Shown in pieces: positions 1-9,131 of a stretch of DNA of 40,135 nucleotides. The stretch covers positions 1 to 40,135 of the forward strand of contig JAIQZO010000013.1 of the NCBI GenBank assembly GCA_021777055.1, written 5' to 3'. The position numbers and the translations under genes were made by a program. This stretch comes from Candidatus Anammoxibacter sp. (GTDB lineage Bacteria; Planctomycetota; Brocadiia; Brocadiales; Anammoxibacteraceae). Below the pieces are notes generated by a model, which was not told the DNA's origin, ran no database searches, and worked only from the letters and a program-made list of their open reading frames with translations. Position 1 is the stretch's first letter, and each line of letters starts with the position of its first letter.

Positions 1-794
1 GAGTCCACAAGGAATATGTCATAATAACCGAATTTCTCAAGGTATTCCCTGATAATAGGGTGAATCTTACCATGTAAATCACTATATCCGGAGCTGTCAT
101 CAGAACTGTCTAACATCTGTTTAGAGCCCAGCGGATGGTGATTTGCCTTGATATACATATACTGTAAGGCCACAGATTCGTCGTCAAGCTGGCCTAAATA
201 ACTTTGCGCCTTTGACGATTTCCCATCATTCTGTTTTCTGTATTCACCGTCATAATCACCGGTGTAATATGTCATCAGCTCTTGACGCATATTTGTTAGC
301 TTATCTTCTTCCATCCCCGTTTCACTAAGCACATCTTTAAAGGTTGTTGAAAAACCTTTCATGGCATCGACAACCATCTGATTCCCGGAAAATGTAATAA
401 TCTGGTCCCTGGATGTATTAAAGTAACGTTCCACTGCCTCAAGTTTCACATCGCGATCAGCACTCAGTTTATTTATGGATTCCTGCCGCAATGTACCAAC
501 CATATCAACAAGAACACCCATATCGCCTTTACGTTCCGCAAAAAACCGTTCAATTTGCGCTTTCTTGATCTCACGGGAAGATAGAAGGCTATTGAAAGCC
601 TGTTTTTCCAGAGCTCTTGAGCTGCTTATTAGCGACAAAATTGATATAACCGCAAATGGTAGAAGCCCAACTAATAAAAATGCCAGGATTAATTTCCCAC
701 CAATTTTTAGAGAAAACCGGCTGTTTCTCACTGCTTTATCAGGAGTTTTATCCTCAACATTACCAGGGACAGAAACAATATCTTTTTTGCTCAT
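1..794 (-). CDS. Cache-domain receptor (methyl-accepting chemotaxis type), N-terminal part, cut by window edge
   Basis: The gene starts with ATG at 794 behind an AAGGAG ribosome site and is open to the left edge, giving about 264 residues. A basic, polar N-terminal stretch (about 30 residues) is followed by one hydrophobic helix (LILAFLLVGLLPFAVISIL, about residues 36-54). A long helical extracytoplasmic region follows, and the start of a Cache-like segment is reached (GYYDIFLVD) just before the edge. The layout is that of a dCache chemoreceptor or other membrane sensor; the signalling end is outside the window, so MCP, kinase or cyclase outputs are all possible. From about residue 27 on it is nearly identical to the plus-strand gene at 38262, mostly with third-position differences. 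The first 27 residues and the upstream DNA are more diverged. Confidence 0.8.
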   Translation of the reverse strand, partial: MSKKDIVSVPGNVEDKTPDKAVRNSRFSLKIGGKLILAFLLVGLLPFAVISILSLISSSRALEKQAFNSLLSSREIKKAQIERFFAERKGDMGVLVDMVGTLRQESINKLSADRDVKLEAVERYFNTSRDQIITFSGNQMVVDAMKGFSTTFKDVLSETGMEEDKLTNMRQELMTYYTGDYDGEYRKQNDGKSSKAQSYLGQLDDESVALQYMYIKANHHPLGSKQMLDSSDDSSGYSDLHGKIHPIIREYLEKFGYYDIFLVD

Positions 795-1042
795 ACGAAT
801 CTCCTTAAAAATGTAATATGAAATCGATTATCCCAGCCCAAATGGCTGAAATTACCAAAAGCAAAACGGACGCCAAAAGGGGATTTATTATATTTTTAGT
901 TATTATTATCAAAAAGTGCTAACTGGCCTAATTGTGCTCTACAACTTATGTTAGGTTGCCCTATGCATGGTAAATAGGGACTAAAAATAAATTTCTAAGC
1001 TGATATGTTATATTGATTTGTATAGATTCTTAATTTGCAAGT

Positions 1043-1096
1043 GTGACATGTCACACAAACGTGACATGCCACACAAACGTGACATGCCACACAAAT
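1043..1096. repeat. three tandem 18-bp repeats containing palindromes
   Basis: Three head-to-tail copies of GTGACATGYCACACAAAC (1043-1060, 1061-1078, 1079-1096). In the first copy the 14-mer TGTGACATGTCACA is a perfect palindrome; the other two have one base changed (GTGACATGCCAC). Iterated short palindromes at helical spacing look like binding sites for a dimeric regulator, but no gene starts close downstream on the plus strand. Confidence 0.75.
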
Positions 1097-1248
1097 GCGA
1101 ATGCCTACATTTTTTGTGTTGGGTTATATTTCTAGCAGAGTTGCAAACGGTGGTTCACTACGCAGGATTTTCGAAGATGACAAAGGTGTTTCTTATGAAA
1201 AATTATTGTTGGGAGTAAAAGGGAAAGCCTCTTATGTAATTTTTTATG

Positions 1249-1435
1249 GGATACAGAATTCAGGAATCAGAATAATAGAAAACATGATTCTGGAAGTGAA
1301 TACAAATTTAAAATTAATAACTCTGTTGTAAAACAAGTACAAATCTATACTTTATTTAGGATTCAGTCTCCTGTTTTCTACCTTTTGGTTGCGGCTTCGC
1401 AGCATTATGTTAATTGCGCAATTCTTTTATTATAA
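1249..1435. repeat. dispersed intergenic repeat, family A copy 1
   Basis: The block starting ATACAGAATTCAGGAATCAG and continuing AGAATAATAGAAAACATGAT recurs at 25917 and 34423. Its far end, with the complementary GGATTCAGTCTCCTG and the tail GCGGCTTCGCAGCATTATG, recurs near 34590 and, degenerate, near 26195. The two ends are partly complementary, so the element could fold as a large hairpin. It is probably a non-autonomous dispersed element. Confidence 0.6.
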
Positions 1436-1558
1436 AATACAAAAGTTGCTACAGCACTTTGTATTAAAAATATAAAGGATTCACTCCTTGGGAGGGATTT
1501 AATAACACAATCAGATGCAAGAATACCTATTCATTTGCTACTATCTATAATAGACAAT

Positions 1559-3268
1559 CTATTCTGGCAAATTATCAGTTTGGATACCGTATCTCTCAAG
1601 TTTTCTGTATAATGTCTTCCTGTCAATCCCCAATAACCGTGCAGCCTTGCTCTTATTTCCTCCACACTTTTCAAGCGCTCTATTAATCTCATCTATTTCG
1701 TCATTCATATCAATCTTGGTGTTACCTATATTATCTTTAAGGCCTTTAAATTTTTGGGGTAAATCATCTAATGTAACAACGGTATCCTTGCAAAGCACAA
1801 ATGCATGTTCAATTGTATGTTCCATTTCCCTTACATTTCCAGACCATGCATAGTTTACAAATGCATGCTGAACATCCGTGGAAACACCCTTTATAAGTTT
1901 ATCAAATTTCTTGTTGAATTTTTCCAGAAAATGACTAACTAGAAACGGAATATCATCCTGTCGTTCTCTAAGTGGTGGGATATCTACCTCCACAACTGAT
2001 AAACGGTGAAAAAGATCTTCCCTGAATTTACCAAGTCGAACTTGTTCAGAAAGTATTTTATTAGTCGCAGCGATAACCCTAACATCAACTTTTATTGGCA
2101 CAGAATCCCCAACACGTTCAAACTCCTTCTCCTGAAGTACCCTTAAAAGACGAAGCTGCATTTTGTAAGATACTTCACCTATTTCGTCAAGGAATATTGT
2201 ACCACCTGCCGCCATCTGAAATCTGCCAACCCTATCACTAACGGCCCCAGTAAAAGCGCCTTTAACATGCCCGAAGAGTTCACTTTCAAGTATATCATTA
2301 GGTAACGCCGCACAGTTCACCTTGACAAAAGGCTTATCGCTTCTATCACCATGGTTATGCAGCGCATCAGCAACCAACTCTTTACCAGTGCCACTCTCGC
2401 CAGTTATCAATACGGTGGTATTTACATTCGCAAGATTCTCAATCAGTGTATATACTTTCTGCATATTCTCACACTTCCCTATCAATTTATAAAACTTGGC
2501 ACGTGCATGTAGATCACTCTCAAGCTTTACAATACGTGTCTCATCTCTTATAACCAGTCCGCATCCGTAAAACCTGTCTTGCATATCAATAAGCGGAAAA
2601 GAAGAGAGATCAACTATCCTGCGTCTGCCCCGTCTAGATCTGCATTCAACTCTGTAAAGTTCATTATAATCCTTAGTTTCAAGCGTTTTGTTGATTATAG
2701 CCAAACATTGCGCATTACATCCTCCGGACAACTGTTTAAAACTTCCCCCAATATTTTCTTTTGTGAGTATATCGCAAATATCCTCAGCGGCTTTATTGAC
2801 ACCCAAAACATTCAAATCCGTATCAATGGTGAGAATACCATCTTTAACATTCCTGAAAATTGCATCCAGATTTATTTGGCATCTCTCTTTCTCATCACAT
2901 AGCTCCTTGTGGCTTAGCGCCATCTTGACGTGGCGTATTATTGTTTCTCTCTTAATAGGCTTAACCAGATAATCAAATGCCCCGAGATAAACCGCTTTAG
3001 ATGCACTCGCAACGTCGGGATAACCGGTCATGATAATTACTGGCGTTGACAAACCTCTCTTTTTTACTTCACGCAAGAGATCAATCCCTGTATTTCCGTT
3101 TAATCTAATATCTGAAAATATAAGATCGTATCCACACTTATTGATCTTCTCTATTGCATCTTGAAAGCTGGCAGAAGAGGAAATATCATATCCCTCACCC
3201 TCAAGCACACGCTTAAATGCGAATATGATAGAGTCCTCATCATCTATCAAGAGAATCTTCTTATTCAT
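1559..3268 (-). CDS. NtrC-family sigma54-dependent response regulator
   Basis: The 569-residue protein has four parts in order. A receiver domain comes first, with acidic pocket at residues 10-12, phosphoacceptor D53 and K103. A PAS-like segment follows at about 132-245, with a Cys pair near 184 and 188. An AAA+ sigma54-interaction domain follows, with Walker A GESGTGKE at 290-297, the sigma54-contact loop GAFTGA at 337-342, Walker B FLDE at 359-362 and HRL near 421-423. Last is a C-terminal Fis-type helix-turn-helix (GGNKSKAARLLGIDRKTLYRKL, about 536-557, written here only as a position guide in two parts: GGNKSKAARLL and GIDRKTLYRKL). It should activate sigma54 promoters when phosphorylated. 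It lies 100 bp downstream of the histidine kinase on the same strand, its likely partner. No target promoter was identified. Confidence 0.95.
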   Translation of the reverse strand: MNKKILLIDDEDSIIFAFKRVLEGEGYDISSSASFQDAIEKINKCGYDLIFSDIRLNGNTGIDLLREVKKRGLSTPVIIMTGYPDVASASKAVYLGAFDYLVKPIKRETIIRHVKMALSHKELCDEKERCQINLDAIFRNVKDGILTIDTDLNVLGVNKAAEDICDILTKENIGGSFKQLSGGCNAQCLAIINKTLETKDYNELYRVECRSRRGRRRIVDLSSFPLIDMQDRFYGCGLVIRDETRIVKLESDLHARAKFYKLIGKCENMQKVYTLIENLANVNTTVLITGESGTGKELVADALHNHGDRSDKPFVKVNCAALPNDILESELFGHVKGAFTGAVSDRVGRFQMAAGGTIFLDEIGEVSYKMQLRLLRVLQEKEFERVGDSVPIKVDVRVIAATNKILSEQVRLGKFREDLFHRLSVVEVDIPPLRERQDDIPFLVSHFLEKFNKKFDKLIKGVSTDVQHAFVNYAWSGNVREMEHTIEHAFVLCKDTVVTLDDLPQKFKGLKDNIGNTKIDMNDEIDEINRALEKCGGNKSKAARLLGIDRKTLYRKLERYGIQTDNLPE

Positions 3269-3368
3269 AAATTTTTCCTATTTGGTTGATCTTACAAAGT
3301 GGACTATGCATTGATAGATTCTTAAAGTCCAAATCACCAGTTAAGTTGAAAACATTTTTCCATAAACA

Positions 3369-5507
3369 CTATTGACACTCTTCATTAATAGTTGGCAAGG
3401 TAATAATGACATTTGTATACTCCTTTTCTAAACTATTAATCTCTATACTGCCACTGTGTTCATTAATAATTCTTTTGCTAATACTTAATCCCAAACCGGT
3501 CCCGCTACCCCTTGGTTTAGTCGTAAAAAACTGTTCCATTATGTTATCTATTTTATCCGCAGGTATCCCGCAACCATTGTCATAAAACACGATCTCAATA
3601 TAAGCCAAATCATTAACCAATAATTTCTTACTAGTTATTCTGATCATTTTCTCTTTATGTTTTCTCTGATCTTCTTTGTTTAAAGCGTATATAGAATTAT
3701 TAATAATATTTATAAAGGTCTGTTGAATCCTTTGCGGGTATAGAAATATATTTGGAACGTCTTTATCAAGGCATGAGACAAGACGAATCCCATCCTTTTC
3801 CATCTCCCATTTTACCAGAGATATGGCCTCATCTAGCAGCTCATTGATATTAATGTAGTCCATCTCATCATCTTTATCACGAGAAAAGGATAGTAAAGTT
3901 TTAATAACAGTGGAAACACGCTCTGCCTCACTTATAATCCTTCTAACCATATCAAAATCTTTATCATTATTATCAAACCTTTCCTGCAATAATTCGCCGC
4001 AAACCATTATACAGTTTATAGGGCTGTTTAATTGATGAGCGACACTAGCAGCCAAACTGCCAATTTCCGCAAGTTGGCCCACTTGTATTGCCTTCTCCTG
4101 CAGTTTTATCCTCTCTGTAATGTCGCGTATAATCCCTATAGTCCCTGTGGGTTGTATATGTTTTCCATCTTCAACATCACGATAATCGCTAACGACCTCC
4201 ACATCACCAAAGGCGGTTACCAAACCTATGAATCTTCTTTGATCAAGGTTTTTATATCTTTTGTCAGATTTTTTTACCAAACAGATTTCCAGGTTTCTTG
4301 TCATCCTCTCCCCTGTTCGTCTTTCATCAAAAAGTTTCGGAGTCATATTAATATCGGTTATTCCACCTTGAACTTTTTCAAGAATAGTATTTCGGCTGAT
4401 AGATTCAACATCTTTCTCATCAAAAAGTATACTAAAATGTTTTCCTAGAAGTTCATTGGATTCATACCCTAAGACATCTACGGAACTATTAATATATGTA
4501 AAACGCCCTTCGCTATCTATCTTGTACACAATATCAGGTATCATACCTACAAGATCTCTAAATTTACGTTCTTTCGCATGCAATACTGCTTCTTCGGCGA
4601 GTTTACGGTCTGTAATATCCCTTGAGAGACCAAAGACACCTATCACGACGCCGTTCACATCCCTCAACGGGAAAGTCTTATGTTCGCATAATTTCCCAGT
4701 ATCCTTAAAATAAATCTCTGATTTCAGGCTTTCACCTTGCAAGGTTCTCTCATACAGGCGATTTGCCTTTATTAAATTTTCGTCATCAAAAAGCGGAGCA
4801 AATGATGCCCCAACAAACTCTTCCACCTTACGCCCGGATAATTCCTCAAAAACCTGGTTTACATATAAAATATCTCCCTTTGAACCGGCTACAAATGCTA
4901 GGTCAGAGACATTATCAATTATTAACTTATACATCTGCATCTTATTTTCCGATTCTTTACGGTCTGTAATATCGATTATCGATGTTCGGCAAAATCCGTT
5001 CCCTTCTGAATCCATTACATATGAGCTGTCCAATTGTGCGTAAAATAACACACCGTCTTTTCTCTTAAATCTTAGTTCACACCTATCGTATTCTTTGCTT
5101 TCAAAAACCTTCTGATGGTGTAAATAAAGTATATCGCTATCCTGTCTTATAATATGCAGGTAAAATGTTTTATTATTTAGGTTCCGCTTCTCTTCCCCTA
5201 ACATTCTAGCAATCGTCTGGTTTGCTTTCACAATTTGTTGGTCAATATTAAAAGTAAGATATCCCACAGGGGCAAAATCGAAAAGGTCTCTATATTCACT
5301 GCGTGCATTCTCAATCAATATCTGTGCCCGGCGAAGATCTTCATTCTGCATTTCAAGTTCTATCTGATGCACCTGTAGTTCATGCGCAAGTTTACGTACG
5401 TCTGCATCTGTTAGATTATCTAATGGAATTTGTGCAAGTTTGTGCATCTCCTCTGCTCTCTTACGCAGATCTGATATGTTTTCCTGTTTGGAGTTTTTTT
5501 CCTCCAC
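3369..5507 (-). CDS. soluble PAS-domain sensor histidine kinase
   Basis: 712 residues from a GTG start with an AAGGGGGG ribosome site upstream. No membrane segment is seen, so it is probably cytoplasmic. An N-terminal coiled segment (about 1-70) is followed by three PAS/PAC units, each ending in a DITDRK-, DITDRK- or DITERI-like PAC tail. Next come a dimerisation/phosphoacceptor domain with H491 in SVAHQLNSP and a HATPase domain with N box (NIINNS), G1 box (DNGCGIP) and G2 box (GSGTGLGLSISK). HQLNSP resembles the HxLNNP motif of NtrB/AtoS-like kinases, which fits the sigma54-activator partner just downstream. The upstream gene remnant at 5567-6546 on the same strand was probably once part of this operon. 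Confidence 0.93.
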   Translation of the reverse strand: MEEKNSKQENISDLRKRAEEMHKLAQIPLDNLTDADVRKLAHELQVHQIELEMQNEDLRRAQILIENARSEYRDLFDFAPVGYLTFNIDQQIVKANQTIARMLGEEKRNLNNKTFYLHIIRQDSDILYLHHQKVFESKEYDRCELRFKRKDGVLFYAQLDSSYVMDSEGNGFCRTSIIDITDRKESENKMQMYKLIIDNVSDLAFVAGSKGDILYVNQVFEELSGRKVEEFVGASFAPLFDDENLIKANRLYERTLQGESLKSEIYFKDTGKLCEHKTFPLRDVNGVVIGVFGLSRDITDRKLAEEAVLHAKERKFRDLVGMIPDIVYKIDSEGRFTYINSSVDVLGYESNELLGKHFSILFDEKDVESISRNTILEKVQGGITDINMTPKLFDERRTGERMTRNLEICLVKKSDKRYKNLDQRRFIGLVTAFGDVEVVSDYRDVEDGKHIQPTGTIGIIRDITERIKLQEKAIQVGQLAEIGSLAASVAHQLNSPINCIMVCGELLQERFDNNDKDFDMVRRIISEAERVSTVIKTLLSFSRDKDDEMDYININELLDEAISLVKWEMEKDGIRLVSCLDKDVPNIFLYPQRIQQTFINIINNSIYALNKEDQRKHKEKMIRITSKKLLVNDLAYIEIVFYDNGCGIPADKIDNIMEQFFTTKPRGSGTGLGLSISKRIINEHSGSIEINSLEKEYTNVIITLPTINEECQ

Positions 5508-5566
5508 TTCTCGTCCCCCCTTAAGTATACCGGGCTAGCTATTCTTTTCTCTTTTTTTTATTTCCT

Positions 5567-6546
5567 TCAATTTTTTTCTAAATTCTTTATCTTTGCTTTA
5601 TCCTTTTTTTCAATCTGTTTACATTTCGTAACATCCCTCAGAATGATGTTTAAATCTTTATCCATAATTACAATTAAATCCGTGCTAGAGTTAAAAGTTA
5701 TTTCCCAATCTATGGTGCCGCTTTCTATCTCTTTTTTTGAACGATTTAACTCAGTGATATCACGCCAAGTGCTTGAAATAACCTTTTGCCCTTCAAGCAA
5801 AAGCAATTTTGCATTTACTATGACGTCCCTTACCTCACCATTCTTTGTCTTATATTGTGATTCAAATTTATTGTCGCAGTCTTTTAATAATTTTTTGATG
5901 TGTTTCTTAATATTGGACTTTGGTCCTGCAACATCAAAATCAGTTATGGAGAATTTGCAGATTCGTCTCTAGTATATCCAAGATCATTGTATGCGTTCTC
6001 GTTAAAGTTCACAATCTTCCTGTAATAGCATCTGTCGCTGGTTCAAAACTGCACGGAGAAGCTCATGGCTTTTGCGAAGCTCACTATCGATATGTTTGGC
6101 TTTAGTTATATCTACAAATGTAATAACTACACCATCTATCATGTTTTCTATGGTCCGATACGGCAGAATACGCATAGAACACCACTTATTATCGTTACTT
6201 TGTATCTCAATCTCTTTTTGTTTTAACGTACTAAGTACATCCTCTGCATCGTCATACAAACATTGATAAATAATTTTTGCATTTATGTCACTAATAGGTC
6301 GACCAACATCTACATGTATCAATTTGTATACTTCTTCAGGAGTTCTGGCATAATACTTTTGTACGTGAGAGACAGATGCTGAACAACTAGAAAAGCAATA
6401 TTAGTTCCATCCGGAGTATTGCTAATGAAACCTTCAAGGGCCTCAAGCCTACCCGCAGATGCTCCTATTCCAACGATAGGGAAAGTATTTTTGTTATCAT
6501 TAATGACAGAAATTTTATTGGAAGCACAAAAAATTTTTATCTTCAC
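5567..6546 (-). pseudogene. remnant of a CheB-CheR-PAS fusion gene with large internal deletion
   Basis: Three pieces in different frames read in the order expected of CheB/CheR/PAS hybrid proteins. 6319-6546 encodes the N-terminus of a CheB methylesterase domain (FPIVGIGASAGRLEALEGF, then VVQHLS and MPELL). 6002-6322 encodes the PAS domain that normally follows CheR (GRPISDI, MRILPYRTIENMIDG, VVITFVDITKAK). 5567-6000 encodes a further PAS unit (ENAYNDLGYTRDES, then ISSTWRDITELNRSKKEIE) broken by at least one frameshift near 5945. The rest of CheB and all of CheR are missing. It sits 60 bp upstream of the kinase gene and may represent a lost input module of that operon. Confidence 0.8.
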
Positions 6547-7182
6547 TTCTACGATATTATTTTTTTCACTGTTGTCATCTGATGTTCATTTAAGAAGTTA
6601 CGCTCTTACCGCAATCTGGCATAGAAAAGAGGGCAAGTACTCTGTAACTATTCAGTGTAATTAATGCACTTCGCGTTGAAACCAGGAATTTCACCATTGA
6701 AAAGGAGTTTAATCACTGTTGATAAATAACTTCTATTTATTATTGATTGCAGTTATTCTAACAATTTATTTTAAAAAGACAAACTGTTTCAAGTCCCCAT
6801 TCTAACGGCATAAGCGTCAACTTGTTTTTCGCTAGCAATACTAAAACTAATCAGGACTCCGCTGTTTTCATTTACGTGCACTCTCAGTCAAAGCCCTAGC
6901 TACTCCATTCTAATCATCAAGGAAAGCGGAGGAAGCTTCAATTTCTCAAGAAAGATTCTTAGCATGGTACTATCAAAAATCGTACCATCCGGTATTAGGA
7001 TAGACGTTGAAAGTAGATTTTATTATTCTTTAAATTCTATACATGTTTAAGAAATCAGAAATTTGATTTGGTAATAGAGAAATTTAAAGCAATAATATTT
7101 GTATCATAAAATTCAAGGATTAACTATAAAGCGAAGTAAGATCGGCTATAATAATGAGTAATAGATATGGTATAAAATAACT
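6547..7182. other. intergenic region, no gene recognised
   Basis: No reading frame with a ribosome site and protein-like composition was seen. From about 7065 the sequence matches 19415-19534, the upstream flank of the intact DUF433 gene, so the right end of this stretch belongs to a duplicated module. Confidence 0.5.
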
Positions 7183-7550
7183 ATGAATTATTTACTAGAC
7201 GCTAAAAATTATTATCACTTATGACTAGAGCTTAGAAAGCACAAGTTCTCCAATGGGTTGTTATCGGTTTGGAAGATGCATTTCCAGATATTGAAAGTAA
7301 TGCCGGCGTTTGTGGTGGTGAACCATGTATAGTCAGTATAAGAATACCGGTATGGGTTTTAGTACAAGCTAAACTTTTGGGGACAATTGAATCTGATTTA
7401 TTAAAATGTTACCCGACCGTAAGATCTGAAGACTTAGTTAACGCATGGTCATATTACCAAGTTCATAAGGATGAGATTTACAATCAGATAAGAGGAAAAG
7501 AAGAAGAATTTAAATGGAAAGCTATAGCAAATTATTCGTATACAATCTAA
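7183..7550 (+). pseudogene. frameshifted second copy of the DUF433 antitoxin gene
   Basis: This closely resembles the intact gene at 19535-19858, beginning at the same ATGAATTATTT start. A one-base loss near 7200 (CGCTAAAAATT against the intact ACTGAAAAATT) puts the N-terminus out of frame, giving a stop after 13 codons. The DUF433 core survives downstream (GVCGGEPCIV, IPVWVLVQAKLLG, LLKCYP) and could in principle be read from a TTG at 7269. The 3' end differs from the intact copy, and the toxin gene that should follow is gone. After 7565 the sequence resumes homology with the region beyond that toxin (AACTGCGCGG against AACTGTGCGG near 20436). Confidence 0.8.
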
Positions 7551-7655
7551 CATATGCATAAAGTTGAAAACTGCGCGGCTCCACATGGAATCGGAATTAT
7601 CTTTGAACCTAATTCATCACTTGTTCTCCATTACAGACCAAAACTAATTTACTCA

Positions 7656-7952
7656 TTACTCTCCTTTTTCCATAGGAACACTTACTTCATTCACAAAGTA
7701 ACTCTTGTTAGTCTTTTTGGACAAATCTTCTGCTGTAGCATATGCTTTCTCTTTTTCAGGAAAAGGAAAACATGCTATTTCCTTATAACCCACATCAAAG
7801 ACTTTCCATACTATTTTGTTTTGCTTTGTTTTTGCGGTCTTTTTCTTGGTAGGTGATGTTTTTACCTTCTTTTCCACCTTTTGTTCATCTTTTATAGCTG
7901 CATCATCTGCCAATCGACGAAGTCTATCTTTACTTGACATTCTATTCGGCAT
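7656..7952 (-). CDS. small basic conserved-looking protein
   Basis: 98 residues from an ATG at 7952 preceded by AAAGGAG at good spacing, which favours this start over an upstream in-frame codon at 7982. The N-terminus (MSSKDRLRRLADDAA) is helical. A Lys/Thr-rich linker (KKVKTSPTKKKTAKTKQNK) follows. The C-terminal half is a compact mixed region with IVWKVFDVGYKEIACFPFPE, FVNEV and PME. I have an impression, not verified, of similar short proteins in planctomycete genomes. The function is unknown; the basic linker would be compatible with nucleic-acid or ribosome contact, but nothing shows it. The left neighbour is the broken DUF433 copy, facing it. Confidence 0.7.
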   Translation of the reverse strand: MPNRMSSKDRLRRLADDAAIKDEQKVEKKVKTSPTKKKTAKTKQNKIVWKVFDVGYKEIACFPFPEKEKAYATAEDLSKKTNKSYFVNEVSVPMEKGE

Positions 7953-8536
7953 TATAAACTCCTTTTCTAATAACGGTAGCAAAATCGCCTATATATGGTT
8001 TTAGTCATATTTTAGATGATTCTGAAGGTGAAATTTAGGTAAACTTCAAATTTTCTATATTTGAAGGCTCGGTAGCGTTTACACACCATGGATCAAAGTA
8101 TAATTTATTAAGAGTTTCTCCAGAATGTGGTGCGTTAACAAAGATCATCCACAAACCTTTGTGCTTTAAGCCCTTAATAATTTATTAATTATAACTTGTA
8201 GATGTACTAATAACAAATAGCAAAATAGCCAACAAACAAATAATCAATTTCTGAATAAGATAACAATTGCAAAGATATTGAGGAATTATATGGGTACAGG
8301 AGGATCGAACCTCCCATCGACTGATTAAGAGTAAGATTTTAAACAATCTCGTACATAATTAAGATAAATGCCTTGTTTTATCCAGTATCTGGCATTACCG
8401 AACTGTATATCAACATGCAGTCCAAGAATAGGTATTTTGACCAATTACAGTCTAGCCATGATTTGGATTATAAGATTGATAAAACAAAATAACAATATCA
8501 GACAACCAGTTAATGTACGACACTGGGCTTGCCTTG
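7953..8536. other. intergenic region containing a tRNA-half remnant
   Basis: No gene is seen. The only recognisable content is the tRNA-derived stretch at 8291-8346, described separately. The short frame at 8368-8610 lacks a ribosome site and overlaps the 3' end of the minus-strand gene. Confidence 0.5.
8291..8346 (-). other. degenerate tRNA-Lys 3'-half, possible old attachment site
   Basis: On the minus strand this reads as the 3' half of a tRNA: anticodon arm ACTCTTAATCAGT (CTT anticodon), a TTCGATC loop with GGAGG/CTCCT stem, and the end of an acceptor arm. No 5' half is present. The anticodon-side flank (AAGATTTTAAACAA) resembles the flank of the tRNA-Lys half at 19143-19188 (GAGATTTTTAACAA). 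The T-arm and acceptor differ from the intact tRNA-Lys at 22318, so it may come from another tRNA gene or from a phage attP. Confidence 0.6.
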
Positions 8537-9127
8537 TTATAACCAAGCCCTCATTGATTTCTCTCTTATTAGATTCAAGACTGAGTCTACCTTATCTTTA
8601 TGAAGGCTAAGTCCAGCAAGGCATTTGTTTAAAACAGCTTGTACATCTTTAGGATCTGCATCACGTGATCCGGATACAGCTAGAAGATCAATAGATTCTG
8701 CTTTTTCAAAATACTCCTTTAATGCATAAATAAGCCCCATCTCATAAGCCTCTAACTGATTAGCAAAATCAGCAATTAGTTGCTTTTCTTTGCTCTCTGA
8801 TGCCATAGGCAGTGAGAAAAGTTTATCTTGCGCGACTCTTAATTCTTGGCAAACGCCTGAATCATTGCAGTAGTTTCTAAGTCTATCTTCATCAAGCATC
8901 TGCGATAGGTAATTCCAAAACCCTTCTATATCATCTGCGGATAAGTAACGTTGAAGTTTGTGACTAGATTTTTTATAAAACTCTATAATTTCACCAAATG
9001 ATGCAGATAGACCTCTCATAGCAACTTTGATTTGCCCGATTGCTTCATCATGTTGATCTCTTGATGATTCTACTCTTTTAAAGAAATATGCAACTGCCTC
9101 TCCAACAACATCATCTAGAATAAACAT
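8537..9127 (-). CDS. hypothetical protein, 196 residues, near the TIR gene
   Basis: The family was not recognised. ATG at 9127 is preceded by AAAGGAGG at 8-nt spacing. The protein is acidic to neutral, almost entirely helical in character, without signal peptide or membrane segments. Phrases such as DQHDEAIGQIKVAMRGLSAS and KEKQLIADFANQLEAYEMGL look like helical-bundle segments. The stop codon lies in the loop of a GGGCTTG...CAAGCCC hairpin that could act as a transcript end. It sits on the same strand as the TIR-domain gene about 460 bp upstream, with a MITE-like element between; a shared GGCAAGCC(C/T)AGT motif follows the stop codons of both genes. A defence role by association is speculative. 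Confidence 0.75.
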   Translation of the reverse strand: MFILDDVVGEAVAYFFKRVESSRDQHDEAIGQIKVAMRGLSASFGEIIEFYKKSSHKLQRYLSADDIEGFWNYLSQMLDEDRLRNYCNDSGVCQELRVAQDKLFSLPMASESKEKQLIADFANQLEAYEMGLIYALKEYFEKAESIDLLAVSGSRDADPKDVQAVLNKCLAGLSLHKDKVDSVLNLIREKSMRAWL

Positions 9128-9131
9128 ACTT

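Larger units (their letters stand above)
795..1558. other. intergenic region with repeats, no convincing gene
   Basis: No credible gene is seen between the divergent receptor start and the 3' end of the sigma54 activator. The short open frames at 1018-1331 run through tandem repeats and a dispersed repeat and have no good ribosome site. About 100 bp directly upstream of the receptor resembles, in degraded form, the sequence upstream of the paralogue at 38262 (shared ATAAATCCCC and CTGGGATAA blocks). Confidence 0.6.

Noticed and set aside
1043..1096. CRISPR-like array
   Set aside because: Units are only 18 bp, directly adjacent with no spacers, and there are no cas genes in the window.
1018..1331. 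Short plus-strand proteins of 66 and 78 residues
   Set aside because: Both run through tandem or dispersed repeat DNA, overlap each other in different frames, and have no ribosome site.
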